DNA of 64,000 nucleotides from Oceanospirillaceae bacterium (GCA_015665455.1 JADFAD010000006.1:124001-188000); one strand, 5' to 3'; shown: positions 44,825 through 54,905, numbered from the stretch's first letter. Notes: generated by a model not told the origin, from the sequence alone. Made by a program: numbers and translations.

Positions 44825-45952
44825 ATGGTCGCGGAACTGATCACACAATGCCCCAAATGCCAGACTTCTTTTAAAGTTCGTAATGAACAACTAAAAGTTG
44901 CGAACGGTTTGGTCCGCTGCGGGAGTTGCCTCCATGTATTTAATGCGGCTGAATTCAGTGCGCTCAATGATGATGTACCGGTTCCTCCTAAGTTACAAGG
45001 CGGCGAACAACTTGATATAGAAGACATGTTCGGCCCGGAAGATACGATCAGTCAAATTGACCAAGATTTTGATCTTTCTGATGACAGCGTCAATGAGATG
45101 TTCTCGCCTTCAAAAACGCCTGCTCAAAAAAGCCCTCATGAAGAAGCAGAAGAAGACGCATCCGATGTTTTTCTAAATATCTCCGATGATATGAATGAAG
45201 ACATGGATGCAGATGAACTCTTCGGCGGGGAAACCATTCAACAAGATAACCAAGAGCAAGACGACAGCTGGGCCGAAGACCTTCTAAAAGAGTTAGACTC
45301 AGGAGAAGACGAAGAACCTCCTGCAGTTAGCCAGCCAGAACATAAGCCTGAAAAAAATTACTCTCATGAAATACCGAGCCCAGAAGATAAACACGCCACC
45401 TCTTCGCCTCAAAACAAAGCTCACATAGAAAGCGAACCCGTTTATTTAAATACAGAACCAACACGCGATAAGCAAGAGATTTACAAGGCTGCTGCATGGG
45501 GCTTTGGGGTATTCACTGCGGTACTGGCTATTCTAGTACAAATAGCCTGGCTTAACTTTGACCAATGGTCTAAGCGACCCGACTTACGCTCAATTTACAG
45601 CAGTAGCTGTCAGATTTTGAGCTGTGAGCTTCCCAATATTCAGGCGACCGATAAAATTAGAGCAAGTAACTTAATCGTTCGCAGTGATAGCAACAATAAT
45701 AAACATTTATTAATTGATGCAGTTATTTCCAACCAAGCTTCGTTTAAGCAACCTTTCCCTAAGCTCGCTCTTATTTTCAGCAACAACGATGGAAAAGACA
45801 TTGCGAGTGGATTAATTCTCCCAAATCAATACATTGGCGGAGAACTCTCCGGAGTTACGGACATGCCGATCAATACACCTATTCACATTGCATTTAAGAT
45901 CTATGATCCGGGCGCAAATGCCAGAAGTTACCGAATCGAGTTCTATCCTTAA
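44825..45952 (+). CDS. MJ0042 zinc-ribbon plus DUF3426 membrane protein
   Basis: 375 residues. The N-terminus is an MJ0042-type zinc ribbon with paired CxxC knuckles (CPKCQTSF and VRCGSC). A long acidic, low-complexity linker (about 55-200) follows, then one transmembrane helix (about 225-245) and a DUF3426 domain outside the membrane. Function is unknown. Its location between prmA and dusB is conserved in gammaproteobacteria. The acidic linker is unusual in length and Asp/Glu content. Confidence 0.88.
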   Translation: MVAELITQCPKCQTSFKVRNEQLKVANGLVRCGSCLHVFNAAEFSALNDDVPVPPKLQGGEQLDIEDMFGPEDTISQIDQDFDLSDDSVNEMFSPSKTPAQKSPHEEAEEDASDVFLNISDDMNEDMDADELFGGETIQQDNQEQDDSWAEDLLKELDSGEDEEPPAVSQPEHKPEKNYSHEIPSPEDKHATSSPQNKAHIESEPVYLNTEPTRDKQEIYKAAAWGFGVFTAVLAILVQIAWLNFDQWSKRPDLRSIYSSSCQILSCELPNIQATDKIRASNLIVRSDSNNNKHLLIDAVISNQASFKQPFPKLALIFSNNDGKDIASGLILPNQYIGGELSGVTDMPINTPIHIAFKIYDPGANARSYRIEFYP

Positions 45953-46104
45953 ATGTCAAGCACAAAATGATCACTTTCTAGACAATTATTTACGCCTTCG
46001 GTCTTTTCCAGCACTGACGAAATCGTTATCATAGCGCCCCTGTCTCATTACCATCGAACAATTTTCGATCAATGTTGTAAGACACTTTACTTTACGGAGC
46101 TATT

Positions 46105-47094
46105 TTGATTCAGCTAGGCCCTTACACTTTAGATAATCGATTGATACTTGCTCCTATGGCAGGTGTTACAGATCGACCGTTCAGAATAATGTGTAAACGT
46201 CTTGGTGCTGCTATGGCCGTTTCTGAAATGATTACCTCAGATAAACGCCTATGGAAAACAGCGAAATCCTCCTTAAGAATGAATTACGACGGTGAGCCAG
46301 GACTACGTTCAGTCCAAATTGCCGGTGGTGATCCAGATATGATGGCCGAAGCAGCGATGTTGAGTGTTGAAAGAGGCGCTCAAATCATCGATATAAATAT
46401 GGGCTGTCCGGCCAAAAAAGTCTGTAATAAAGCAGCCGGTTCTGCGCTTTTAAAAGACGAAGGACTCGTAAAAGATATTCTTAACGCGGTCGTTCAAGCG
46501 GTTGATATCCCCGTTACATTAAAAACACGTATCGGCTGGTCAAGAGATCATAAAAATGGTTTAGCGGTTTCTCAGCTTGCAGAAGACGCAGGAATTACAG
46601 CCATTGCCATTCACGGTCGTACTCGTGAATGTAAATATCATGGCACGGTGAATTACGACGCTATTAAAGATATCAAGTCTGCGGTATCTATTCCTGTATT
46701 TGCCAATGGAGATATAGACTCTCCTGAAAAAGCATTACAGGTACTGGAATATACAAATGCCGATGGCTTACTGATCGGAAGAGCAGCACAAGGTCGACCT
46801 TGGATATTCAGAGAAATAAATCATTACCTTGAAACAGGACAACATTTAGAAGCGCCAACAGGAACAGAAATCCAAGCTCTGTTAGTTGAACATCTAAATG
46901 CACTTTACGAATTTTACGGTGACTTTATGGGCTTACGAATCGCTCGTAAGCATGTCGGTTGGTACCTTCAAACCCAACCAAACAACGAAAACTTTAGAAA
47001 AGAATTTAATCGTTTAGAAAGCTGCCAAGAACAACAGGAAGCAATTCAAACGTTTTTCCATCAATTAATACGCACAGGAAGTATAGCTGCATGA
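46105..47094 (+). CDS. dusB: tRNA-dihydrouridine synthase B
   Basis: 329 residues, an FMN TIM-barrel that reduces uridine in the tRNA D-arm. [13 protein letters not shown] and the active-cysteine segment [19 protein letters not shown] are diagnostic, followed by [11 protein letters not shown]. The start is TTG, supported by ACGGAG five to six bases upstream. The stop overlaps the ATG of fis (ATGA), the classic dusB-fis operon. Confidence 0.97.
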   Translation: MIQLGPYTLDNRLILAPMAGVTDRPFRIMCKRLGAAMAVSEMITSDKRLWKTAKSSLRMNYDGEPGLRSVQIAGGDPDMMAEAAMLSVERGAQIIDINMGCPAKKVCNKAAGSALLKDEGLVKDILNAVVQAVDIPVTLKTRIGWSRDHKNGLAVSQLAEDAGITAIAIHGRTRECKYHGTVNYDAIKDIKSAVSIPVFANGDIDSPEKALQVLEYTNADGLLIGRAAQGRPWIFREINHYLETGQHLEAPTGTEIQALLVEHLNALYEFYGDFMGLRIARKHVGWYLQTQPNNENFRKEFNRLESCQEQQEAIQTFFHQLIRTGSIAA

Positions 47095-47411
47095 TTCCTT
47101 TTGATACTGCCGAAGCCACCGTGGACCACTCCAACCCGGAAGCTAATCAATTTAAAGAACATTTAACGGCTCCGGTAGAGCAACATCAAACTTTGCGCGA
47201 TAGCGTTGAAAAAGCATTACATAACTACTTCAATCATTTAGACGGCCAAGACGTCACAGACGTTTATGACATGGTCCTTTCTGAAGTAGAAGCGCCTCTA
47301 CTTGAAGCGGTAATGCGTTTTACACGCGACAATCAAACTAAAGCAGCCGTTATGCTTGGTCTAAATCGCGGAACTCTTCGTAAGAAACTAAAACAGTACG
47401 GTCTACTTTAA
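47091..47411 (+). CDS. fis: Nucleoid protein Fis
   Basis: 106 residues, slightly longer at the N-terminus than E. coli Fis (98). The C-terminal HTH ([24 protein letters not shown]) is nearly invariant in the family. Fis bends DNA, activates stable-RNA promoters and helps recombination and replication. Translationally coupled to dusB by the ATGA overlap, and probably peaking in early growth phase as in other gammaproteobacteria. Confidence 0.97.
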   Translation: MIPFDTAEATVDHSNPEANQFKEHLTAPVEQHQTLRDSVEKALHNYFNHLDGQDVTDVYDMVLSEVEAPLLEAVMRFTRDNQTKAAVMLGLNRGTLRKKLKQYGLL

Positions 47412-47485
47412 TAAAGCTTTCTTCATTAAATAGTCACTTTTAATACACAGTCAGTCGTTAACCACTAATAGGTAAAGACAACACC

Positions 47486-49069
47486 ATGTCGACAACAGCT
47501 CTCAAACCAGTAAAGCGTGCTCTTATCAGTGTTTCAGATAAAGCAGGTATCGTTGAATTTGCTCAATCTCTAAGTGATTTAGGCATTGAATTACTTTCAA
47601 CTGGCGGTACTTATCGCTTGCTAAAAGAAAACAGTATTACTGTCACAGAAGTTTCTGAGCATACAGGCTTCCCAGAGATGATGGATGGCCGAGTTAAAAC
47701 ACTTCATCCAAAGATTCATGGTGGAATTCTAGGCCGTCGAGGCACTGACGATCAGGTGATGAAAGATCACAGCATCGATGCTATCGACATGGTTATTGTT
47801 AATCTATACCCATTCCAAGAAGCTATCTCTCGTCCTGACTGTGATTTATCCACAGCGATTGAAAATATCGATATCGGTGGACCAACAATGGTTCGTGCCG
47901 CAGCTAAAAACCACAACGATGTTGCTATTGTTGTTAACGCTTCGGACTACACTGAACTGTTAAACGAATTAACTGCAAACCAAGGTCAACTGAGTCTTGA
48001 AACTCGTTTTGACCTTGCAGTGAAAGCGTTTGAACACACGGCTCAGTACGATGGTGCGATTGCCAATTACCTTGGCAACCGAAACATTGAAGGTGAAACG
48101 GTTAGCGATTTACCTCGCACATTCAACACTCAATTCATCAAAGCGCAAGACATGCGCTACGGTGAAAACCCACACCAGAAAGCCGCATTCTATGTTGAAG
48201 AGAAACCAGCTGAAGCAGGAATTGCAACTGCCAAGCAGCATCAAGGCAAGGCTCTGTCGTTTAATAACGTCGCTGACACAGATGCAGCATTAGAAACAGT
48301 TAAGCTGTTTGAAGAACCAGCCTGTGTCATTGTAAAGCACGCAAACCCTTGTGGAGTTTCTACAGGACAAAGCATTGCTGAAGCCTATGATCGAGCGTTC
48401 AAAACTGACCCAACGTCAGCTTTTGGTGGAATCATTGCATTTAATCGCCCGCTGGACACTGCTACAGCAAAGGCAATCATTGATCGTCAATTTGTAGAAG
48501 TCATTATTGCCCCTTCAATCGAAGCCGGTGTTCTAGAAATTACGGGGGCAAAAGCCAACGTCCGTGTTCTTGAATGTGGACAATGGTCTTCAGAAGGATC
48601 TGCCGCTTTAGACTACAAGCGTGTTAATGGTGGACTGCTTGTTCAAGATCTTGATCGCGGTATGGTTACAGAGAGCGATTTAAAAGTCGTGTCGACTAAA
48701 GTTCCTACCGAAGAAGAGATGCGTGATCTACTCTTTGCATGGAAAGTCGCGAAATGTGTTAAGTCTAATGCCATTGTCTACGCAAAGAACTCTATGACAA
48801 TCGGTGTAGGTGCAGGTCAAATGAGCCGAGTATACAGTGCTAAAATCGCAGGCATTAAAGCCTCGGATGAGAATTTAGAAGTTCGCGGCTCTGTTATGGC
48901 ATCTGACGCATTCTTCCCATTCCGTGATGGCATTGATGCTGCCGCTGCTGCCGGTATTAACGCAGTCATTCAACCGGGCGGCTCAATGAGAGATCAAGAA
49001 GTAATCGACGCAGCGAACGAACATGGCATGGCTATGGTATTCACTGGTATGCGTCACTTTAAGCACTAA
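47486..49069 (+). CDS. purH: Bifunctional AICAR formyltransferase / IMP cyclohydrolase
   Basis: 527 residues, the last two steps of IMP synthesis. The N-terminal MGS-like cyclohydrolase domain (about 1-145) has [14 protein letters not shown] and [14 protein letters not shown]; the C-terminal formyltransferase has [10 protein letters not shown] and [10 protein letters not shown]. It is followed by purD after 128 bases containing a hairpin. No PurR-type operator is evident upstream. Confidence 0.97.
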   Translation: MSTTALKPVKRALISVSDKAGIVEFAQSLSDLGIELLSTGGTYRLLKENSITVTEVSEHTGFPEMMDGRVKTLHPKIHGGILGRRGTDDQVMKDHSIDAIDMVIVNLYPFQEAISRPDCDLSTAIENIDIGGPTMVRAAAKNHNDVAIVVNASDYTELLNELTANQGQLSLETRFDLAVKAFEHTAQYDGAIANYLGNRNIEGETVSDLPRTFNTQFIKAQDMRYGENPHQKAAFYVEEKPAEAGIATAKQHQGKALSFNNVADTDAALETVKLFEEPACVIVKHANPCGVSTGQSIAEAYDRAFKTDPTSAFGGIIAFNRPLDTATAKAIIDRQFVEVIIAPSIEAGVLEITGAKANVRVLECGQWSSEGSAALDYKRVNGGLLVQDLDRGMVTESDLKVVSTKVPTEEEMRDLLFAWKVAKCVKSNAIVYAKNSMTIGVGAGQMSRVYSAKIAGIKASDENLEVRGSVMASDAFFPFRDGIDAAAAAGINAVIQPGGSMRDQEVIDAANEHGMAMVFTGMRHFKH

Positions 49070-49137
49070 TGACGTTCACTTGTCATAATAATACGCCGTA
49101 ATCCTCATGGGTTATCAGCGTTATTTAATAAAATTTT

Positions 49138-49161
49138 ACGGGCCGATCTAATCAGGCCCGT
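49138..49161 (+). terminator. Hairpin between purH and purD
   Basis: Stem acgggcc/ggcccgt with a ten-base loop, followed by tgctgttttta. A modest intrinsic terminator or attenuator within the purH-purD transcript, or an RNA processing site. Confidence 0.5.
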
Positions 49162-49197
49162 TGCTGTTTTTAAAAATCAGGAAGAAGAGAGAACATC

Positions 49198-50487
49198 ATG
49201 AAAGTATTGGTGATTGGTTCAGGTGGTCGTGAACATGCCCTTGCATGGAAAGCTGCAAAAGCAGAGAACGTAGAACAAGTTTTCGTGGCACCAGGAAATG
49301 CTGGTACTGCTCTAGAGCCAAATCTAACTAACGTAAACATCGACGTTCTTGACCAAGATAAATTAGTTGCTTTTGCTCAGAAAGAAGCCATTGATTTAAC
49401 TATCGTTGGTCCTGAAGCGCCTTTGGTTGAAGGCCTTGTCGATCGCTTTGACCAAGAAGGTCTTAAAGCGTTCGGTCCAACAAAAGGTGCCGCACAACTT
49501 GAAGGCTCTAAAGCATTCACTAAAGATTTTCTAGCACGCCATGAAATTCCAACGGCTGAATATCAAAACTTCACTGAGATCCCACCTGCGGTTGCTTATG
49601 TGAAAGAAAAAGGCACTCCTATTGTCATTAAGGCTGATGGCCTTGCAGCAGGTAAAGGTGTCATCATCGCTCAAACTGAACAAGAAGCCATTGATGCTAT
49701 TGAAGACATGCTCGCTGGAAATAAGTTTGGTGATGCAGGCTCCCGTGTTGTTGTTGAAGAGTTTCTAACAGGTGAAGAAGCAAGTTTCATCGTTATGGTC
49801 GATGGTACCGATATATTACCGCTCGCATCGTCACAAGATCACAAAGCACGAGACAACGGAGACTTAGGTCCTAACACTGGTGGTATGGGTGCATATTCTC
49901 CAGCGCCCGTTGTGACCCAAGACATTCATGACCGCATCATGAAAGAAGTGATTGTACCGACTGTTGAAGGTATGCAAGCTGAAGGGAATCGATATCGTGG
50001 ATTCTTATATGCTGGCATTATGGTCGCAGAAGACGGCACACCGAAAGTTCTTGAGTATAACTGCCGTTTTGGTGATCCAGAAACTCAGCCTATCATGCTT
50101 CGTTTACAGTCTGATCTATCTGAGCTGTGCCTCGCTGCCATCAATGGCAAGCTAGCTGAGACAACGGTTAACTGGGACAGTCGTGCAGCTGTTGGTGTTG
50201 TATTAGCTGCTGGAGGTTACCCAGAAGCGTACAACAAAGGCGACATTATCACTGGCTTACCACAGCAAGAAGTTGAAGGCATTAAAGTGTTCCATGCAGG
50301 TACGGCTGAACACGAAGGCAGCACAGTAACTAATGGCGGCCGCGTACTTTGTGCAACAGCCCTAGGCAATACAGTATCTGAAGCACAACAAAAAGCTTAT
50401 CTTTTAGCCAAACAAATAAACTGGGACGGTGTTTTCTACCGTACAGATATTGGTTATCGCGCAATAGCTCGTGAAGAAAACAGCTAA
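49198..50487 (+). CDS. purD: Phosphoribosylamine-glycine ligase (GAR synthetase)
   Basis: 429 residues, ATP-grasp enzyme joining glycine to phosphoribosylamine in early purine synthesis. Typical motifs are VIGSGGREHALAWK, IKADGLAAGKGVIIA, GPNTGGMGAYSPAP and EYNCRFGDPETQ. A strong ribosome site (GAAGAAGAGAG region) precedes it. It ends the conserved aroQ-to-purD block; a terminator follows. Confidence 0.97.
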   Translation: MKVLVIGSGGREHALAWKAAKAENVEQVFVAPGNAGTALEPNLTNVNIDVLDQDKLVAFAQKEAIDLTIVGPEAPLVEGLVDRFDQEGLKAFGPTKGAAQLEGSKAFTKDFLARHEIPTAEYQNFTEIPPAVAYVKEKGTPIVIKADGLAAGKGVIIAQTEQEAIDAIEDMLAGNKFGDAGSRVVVEEFLTGEEASFIVMVDGTDILPLASSQDHKARDNGDLGPNTGGMGAYSPAPVVTQDIHDRIMKEVIVPTVEGMQAEGNRYRGFLYAGIMVAEDGTPKVLEYNCRFGDPETQPIMLRLQSDLSELCLAAINGKLAETTVNWDSRAAVGVVLAAGGYPEAYNKGDIITGLPQQEVEGIKVFHAGTAEHEGSTVTNGGRVLCATALGNTVSEAQQKAYLLAKQINWDGVFYRTDIGYRAIAREENS

Positions 50488-50506
50488 AGCTGAGCTAGAG
50501 AAATAT

Positions 50507-50534
50507 AAAGGCTGTCATTTTGACAGCCTTTTTT
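50507..50534 (+). terminator. Rho-independent terminator after purD
   Basis: Stem aaaggctgtca/tgacagccttt with loop ttt and a T tract reaching 50534. It insulates the following small ORF from purD transcription. Confidence 0.9.
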
Positions 50535-50690
50535 GTATCAAAAAATACCTTATGACTTCCCCTCTCCTCCTGTGACATCCAAAAAACCAGATTAACGGCC
50601 AAGCAATCACCCAAACCCTGTCTATACTTTATCTGTGCCCGTGTGGGTAAGGTGTTCTGTTCATAATTAAAAATATCAGGAGGATAAACT

Positions 50691-50783
50691 ATGGAACCCG
50701 AAATCTGCGTACCTCATAATGACAAAGAGCAAAAAAATGTACGAGCGCTTGCATGTTATTTTGACGAACTGTATTACTGGTAA
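50691..50783 (+). CDS. Candidate 30-residue peptide gene
   Basis: A 30-codon ORF (starts MEPEICVPHNDK, ends YFDELYYW) with a perfect AGGAGG at 50678-50683, seven bases before the ATG. It lies between the purD terminator and its own terminator (50835-50867), so it is a self-contained transcription unit; TATACT at 50623-50628 may be its -10. The peptide is hydrophilic with two cysteines and an aromatic end, and has no membrane helix or signal peptide. No family is recognised. A modified-peptide precursor, a regulator-binding peptide or a small metal-binding protein are all possible; no maturation enzyme is adjacent. Confidence 0.6.
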   Translation: MEPEICVPHNDKEQKNVRALACYFDELYYW

Positions 50784-50834
50784 ACCATCGAAAGTAAGTT
50801 GAATATAACTTATATCGTAAGTTTAAAAAATTCC

Positions 50835-50867
50835 AAACGCCTGCCTCCACTTGGATGTCAGGCGTTT
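50835..50867 (+). terminator. Terminator after the 30-residue ORF
   Basis: Stem aaacgcctg/caggcgttt followed by TTTTTA, loop of 15 bases. It ends the small transcript 50 bases after the stop. Confidence 0.8.
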
Positions 50868-50979
50868 TTAGTTTAAACCCCAAGCGCATGTCTCAAGCCC
50901 TCAACAATGAGTTGCATTACTCGCTAAATAGCCTCTGCTACATTAAAAGTACGACCTATAGCTAAGAGCACCTATTACC

Positions 50980-51993
50980 ATGCGAGAAAATCCTGCATAC
51001 CTTTTGAAAACCGATTTGAAAGATATCCCACTGAACAGCTTCTTATTTTTAGTTCTTATTTGCTGGTCTGTGGTTGTACTGATCTGCCTATTATCTTTAT
51101 CAAAAGAACAATCCTCTGTAACTCCTACCCCTGCTGTCGATTACAACCTATCTGAATGGGTCACTTCTGCATCCAATAGAATTGAACAAACTAGGCATCT
51201 CACCCTTCAGCTCGCTCGAGATTATCAAACCGTTGAGTTTTTAGCAGACACAAACGCCCCTGCGGAGCACCTAAGTAAGTATTGGGAATCTTATTTACCT
51301 AGGAGCCCCTATATAAGCAGAATCGGCGTAGTTCAAGACGAAACGAACGACTTATTTTATGTAGGAGAACATGAAATTACATCATCTGAAGTTGCATCGC
51401 TAGAAAATGAACTTCTAGGCTATCGAATGCAGGCAAGCCTACTCAAAAATAATGATATTCTTTTCAATGCACTTACCGGTTCAATTGAAGAGGGGAATGA
51501 AATCTTCTTCCGATTCACAACCCCTATTCACTATGAAGAGATGCGACTTGGGCACCTTTATGTAGACATCAATATAAACAAACTGCTTCTAGAGACATCC
51601 AAAGAGGCCAACTCAAGCAATAATATTATTATGTTGGACAGTGAGGGGAACTACGTTGCCGAGACTCTTCAATCAACGAATCAATGGTCAGCAAAACAAG
51701 GGTTGGTGGAAAACATTGGATTCTATTATCCAGAACTTTGGCAGTCGATGAACGCAATGCTATCAGGCAGCTACTCAAGCTCACCAGAAAACACATATTT
51801 TTCAAAGCTTGATATCCCTTGGTATGAAAATCAAATTAAATACTTTTATTTAATCCAGAACGCTCGGCGTAACAGCCATACAGCTGAAGCTTCAAACTAT
51901 TGGCAACCACTGGCATTTATCTGGGTAATTGGGATGCTAGGATTCATGTTCATGTTTAGCGCCCTCAAGAATAAAGAACACAAACGCCCATAA
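50980..51993 (+). CDS. Periplasmic (Cache-like) sensor protein without output domain
   Basis: 337 residues. Two transmembrane helices (about 17-40 and 308-328) bracket a roughly 265-residue periplasmic domain with the look of a double-Cache sensor (strand-rich, SRIGVVQDETNDLFYVGEHE, MRLGHLYVDININKLL, IIMLDSEGNYVAETL). Only about ten residues follow the second helix, so there is no HAMP, kinase, GGDEF or methyl-accepting part. The stop is clean and the next gene is convergent, so this is not a frameshift from a neighbouring output domain visible here. It could work by pairing with another membrane protein. Confidence 0.82.
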   Translation: MRENPAYLLKTDLKDIPLNSFLFLVLICWSVVVLICLLSLSKEQSSVTPTPAVDYNLSEWVTSASNRIEQTRHLTLQLARDYQTVEFLADTNAPAEHLSKYWESYLPRSPYISRIGVVQDETNDLFYVGEHEITSSEVASLENELLGYRMQASLLKNNDILFNALTGSIEEGNEIFFRFTTPIHYEEMRLGHLYVDININKLLLETSKEANSSNNIIMLDSEGNYVAETLQSTNQWSAKQGLVENIGFYYPELWQSMNAMLSGSYSSSPENTYFSKLDIPWYENQIKYFYLIQNARRNSHTAEASNYWQPLAFIWVIGMLGFMFMFSALKNKEHKRP

Positions 51994-52043
51994 AAAACGG
52001 CCAACCTTGGCTGACCGACTTTATTGATGTTAATGTCGAATAA

Positions 52044-54008
52044 TCATTCAGGGTTGGCTGGCTCAATCGGTTTAATAAAAACCTCTCGCTGTCCATCGAA
52101 GAACTGATCATAAGTCGGTGCAACCATCTCAATCTTAGACTCTTCGTTTTCTATGCCTTGCTTTGCCTTATAGTTATTGAACTTAATTTCCCACAGCCCC
52201 TCATACTTCTTTTGAGTGACGGCTTCAATATCTTCTCGATTTCGTTGAATGGTCGGCCTTAAGAAAACTAACAGGTTTCGCTTAGTCTTGCTTATACTCG
52301 TACTTCTAAATAATGCACCAAGCCATGGAATATCACCAAGCAACGGCACCTTCTGAACAGTTTCAGAGACCTCATCGGATATCAATCCACCAAGAACGAC
52401 GGTTTTACCATTATCTACAAGGATGGATGTTTTCAATGTTCTTTTATCCGTCACAATGTCTGATGCACCGGTAACTGCAGTCTGAGTAACCGATTCCGCT
52501 GACTGTTCTATATCCAATAAAACAACATTGTCTTCAGTAATCTTCGGGACAACCTTTAAGGTAACACCCACATCTTTACGTTCGATGGTTTGGAAAGGGT
52601 TTGTTGTTCCATCACCAGAGGTAGTCGTTGAACCTGTAACAAACGGAATGTTCTGACCAACAACAATTTCTGCTTCCTGATTATCCAGTGTCATGATACT
52701 AGGAGTTGAAAGTAAATTACTGTTCGTGACCGATTCTAAAGCCTGAATCAATGCCCCCCAAGTAAAATCACTGCCCTCACCACCAACACCTCCGGTAAAG
52801 CCATTCCCTGGAGTAATACCCTCTGTAGTCTCATTAACGATAGCACTGACGACTGATGCAGCAGTAACCCCCACATTATCAAAGTTCGTTCCTAAAGCAG
52901 GAACGTCACCCAAGCCTCCTAAAGCCCACTGTATACCGAGATCATCACCAACATTGCCTTGAACCTCTACAATGACAGACTCAATCAAAACCTGAGCACG
53001 GCGAATATCAAGTAAACGAATGACTTCTTCAATTTCAGACATTTCTGAAGGCGAAGCTTTGATAATCAAAGCATTCATGTCTTTGTCAGCCAAAATATTA
53101 GCTTTCTGCTGACCTTTATTTTCTTTACCTGATGAACCTGTTGTTACTAAACCCTTTAAGGTTTCAGCGATCTTTTCTGCATCCGCATTATTTAAGTATA
53201 TTACTCGGGCTGAGCCGTCTTGTTTCACCGGCTGATCAAGCTTAGTCACAAGAGCAATGATTCTTTGTCTTGCTGATTTTTCACCCTTAACAATTAAACG
53301 ATTACTTCGTTCATCCGCCACTACCGAAATGGTACTGTTCTTAGCCTTGCTGACGTCTGGAATTAGCTTTTCAAGAATCCCTTTTAAATCCCCTACCCAT
53401 GCATGCTCCAATTGTATGACTTCAAGCTCTTCACTTCCTGAGCTATCTAAGCTTTTAATGATTGCCATCATTCGATTAATGTTGGTAACGTGATCACTAA
53501 TAATTAACGAGTTAGCAGACGCAACACCTGCCAGATGCCCGTATTTAGCAACCATAGGCCTAAGGATAGGAACCAATTCAATGGCACTCGTATTCGTAAC
53601 CTTAACAACTCGGGTTACAATTTCTTCACCTTTTTTACGGTTCTTAGCATCAAAACCAGCGCCTTCCTGCTTAACTTGGTTTTGCTGAATAACTTTTACA
53701 ACATTACCGTTATCAACAGCGGTATAACCATGAACCTGTAAAACAGAAAGGAAGAGTTGATAGACTTCGTCCGTGGGCAAAGCGGTATTTGACACAACCG
53801 TGACCTTACCTTTAACACGGGGATCAACAACGAAGGTCTTACCAGTGATATCAGCAATTTGACTGATAAGAACACGAACATCCGCTTCCTTCAGATTTAC
53901 CTTCCAGGTATCCTGAGCAGCCATCACAAGAGACGAAGCAACAAGCAAAATACATAGAGCACTTGCCTTAACTACTCGATTGATTCCATAAAACATCTTC
54001 ACACCCAT
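52044..54008 (-). CDS. gspD: Type II secretion system outer-membrane secretin GspD
   Basis: 654 residues. Signal peptide, N0 domain and several N1-N3 repeats (about 35-330), then the secretin core (about 340-600) with VPLLGDIPWLGALFRSTS, and an S-domain-like tail. It forms the multimeric outer-membrane channel of the T2SS. The ATG at 54008 and an alternative ATG four codons later are both possible; the later one gives a cleaner signal peptide. gspC lies 12 bases upstream. gspE-M are not adjacent here. Confidence 0.95.
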   Translation of the reverse strand: MGVKMFYGINRVVKASALCILLVASSLVMAAQDTWKVNLKEADVRVLISQIADITGKTFVVDPRVKGKVTVVSNTALPTDEVYQLFLSVLQVHGYTAVDNGNVVKVIQQNQVKQEGAGFDAKNRKKGEEIVTRVVKVTNTSAIELVPILRPMVAKYGHLAGVASANSLIISDHVTNINRMMAIIKSLDSSGSEELEVIQLEHAWVGDLKGILEKLIPDVSKAKNSTISVVADERSNRLIVKGEKSARQRIIALVTKLDQPVKQDGSARVIYLNNADAEKIAETLKGLVTTGSSGKENKGQQKANILADKDMNALIIKASPSEMSEIEEVIRLLDIRRAQVLIESVIVEVQGNVGDDLGIQWALGGLGDVPALGTNFDNVGVTAASVVSAIVNETTEGITPGNGFTGGVGGEGSDFTWGALIQALESVTNSNLLSTPSIMTLDNQEAEIVVGQNIPFVTGSTTTSGDGTTNPFQTIERKDVGVTLKVVPKITEDNVVLLDIEQSAESVTQTAVTGASDIVTDKRTLKTSILVDNGKTVVLGGLISDEVSETVQKVPLLGDIPWLGALFRSTSISKTKRNLLVFLRPTIQRNREDIEAVTQKKYEGLWEIKFNNYKAKQGIENEESKIEMVAPTYDQFFDGQREVFIKPIEPANPE

Positions 54009-54020
54009 ACCTCAAACTGC

Positions 54021-54905
54021 TTATTTAAGCGGAACTGTAATTTCAAACTGACGAGAACCCCGTTCAACAACAACGCTCGCCTCTCCTTGCTCAAATACTT
54101 GATCCAAATAATCACCATCTGAATTCGTATCACCAACTTCAATACCGTTCACAGAACGAATAACATCGCCCTTTTGAATTCCGTAGCGTTCCATCACAGG
54201 GTTATGACCTGAGAACCTATATCCTAATGGCTGACCATCTTTACTTACTGGTTCAAATCCCACTGCGCCTAAAGCACTTAAAGGATTTGATTTCCATTGT
54301 TTTTGTGCCGCCGATGCAAATTGATCAACCGTTTTAATCTCTTCTTTAAACGGCTTTTTCGCGGGCTTCGGAGCTTTCGTTGCTGCTTCTAGTAAATCTT
54401 CATTATCATCAAAGTACAGCGCTTCCAAACGGCCATTTCTACTCAGTATTACTCTATCCGACAAGACTTGATCCAAACTTACACCGTTTTGAACCGTATC
54501 ACCGACATGATAGAACTCCGCATCTGCGCGACCTTGCTCAGCAATAATAGCAGTCGATAAGCTTGGCAGCTGACCAACAAAAACCCCCAGTAAACGAAGT
54601 CTCAATCGTGTCTTAGGCGCATCAACGACTTCTGTTTGCGCTTCCGCAGTAACTTTTGGCGCTTGACCAAATAATATTTCGCTCGCAATACTGACGCTTT
54701 TATTCAACATGGACGTCTGACCGCTAGCCGTGCTGGCGCCTGAAGCCCCACCTCTTACTATAACTGGCAAGGGTTCAGGAGCAATAACTAACCACAAAGC
54801 TTTTGCTGCAATGTTTGATAACCAAATGCACAAAACAACCGTTACCACAGTCTTGGATAACCGAGCAAATTGCAGCAATTTTTCTGGTGTTAAATTACTA
54901 ATCAT
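54021..54905 (-). CDS. gspC: Type II secretion system inner-membrane protein GspC
   Basis: 294 residues. One N-terminal transmembrane helix (about 20-42), the homology region (about 90-170, LRLRLLGVFVGQLPSLSTAIIAEQG and YHVGDTVQNGVSLDQVL) that contacts GspD N0, and a C-terminal PDZ domain (about 205-290, YGIQKGDVIRSVNGIEVGD) involved in substrate selection. It sits between gspN and gspD. Confidence 0.95.
   Translation of the reverse strand: MISNLTPEKLLQFARLSKTVVTVVLCIWLSNIAAKALWLVIAPEPLPVIVRGGASGASTASGQTSMLNKSVSIASEILFGQAPKVTAEAQTEVVDAPKTRLRLRLLGVFVGQLPSLSTAIIAEQGRADAEFYHVGDTVQNGVSLDQVLSDRVILSRNGRLEALYFDDNEDLLEAATKAPKPAKKPFKEEIKTVDQFASAAQKQWKSNPLSALGAVGFEPVSKDGQPLGYRFSGHNPVMERYGIQKGDVIRSVNGIEVGDTNSDGDYLDQVFEQGEASVVVERGSRQFEITVPLK

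Larger units (their letters stand above)
50488..50979. other. Intergenic region holding a small gene unit
   Basis: 492 bases between purD and the sensor-like gene. In order: purD terminator, a possible promoter (TATACT near 50625), perfect ribosome site, the 30-codon ORF and its terminator, then about 110 bases leading to the next gene in which I see no firm element. Confidence 0.6.

Noticed and set aside
50689-50889. Minus-strand 66-codon ORF over the small peptide gene
   Set aside because: It lacks a ribosome site and runs through the terminator; the plus-strand peptide has a perfect one.
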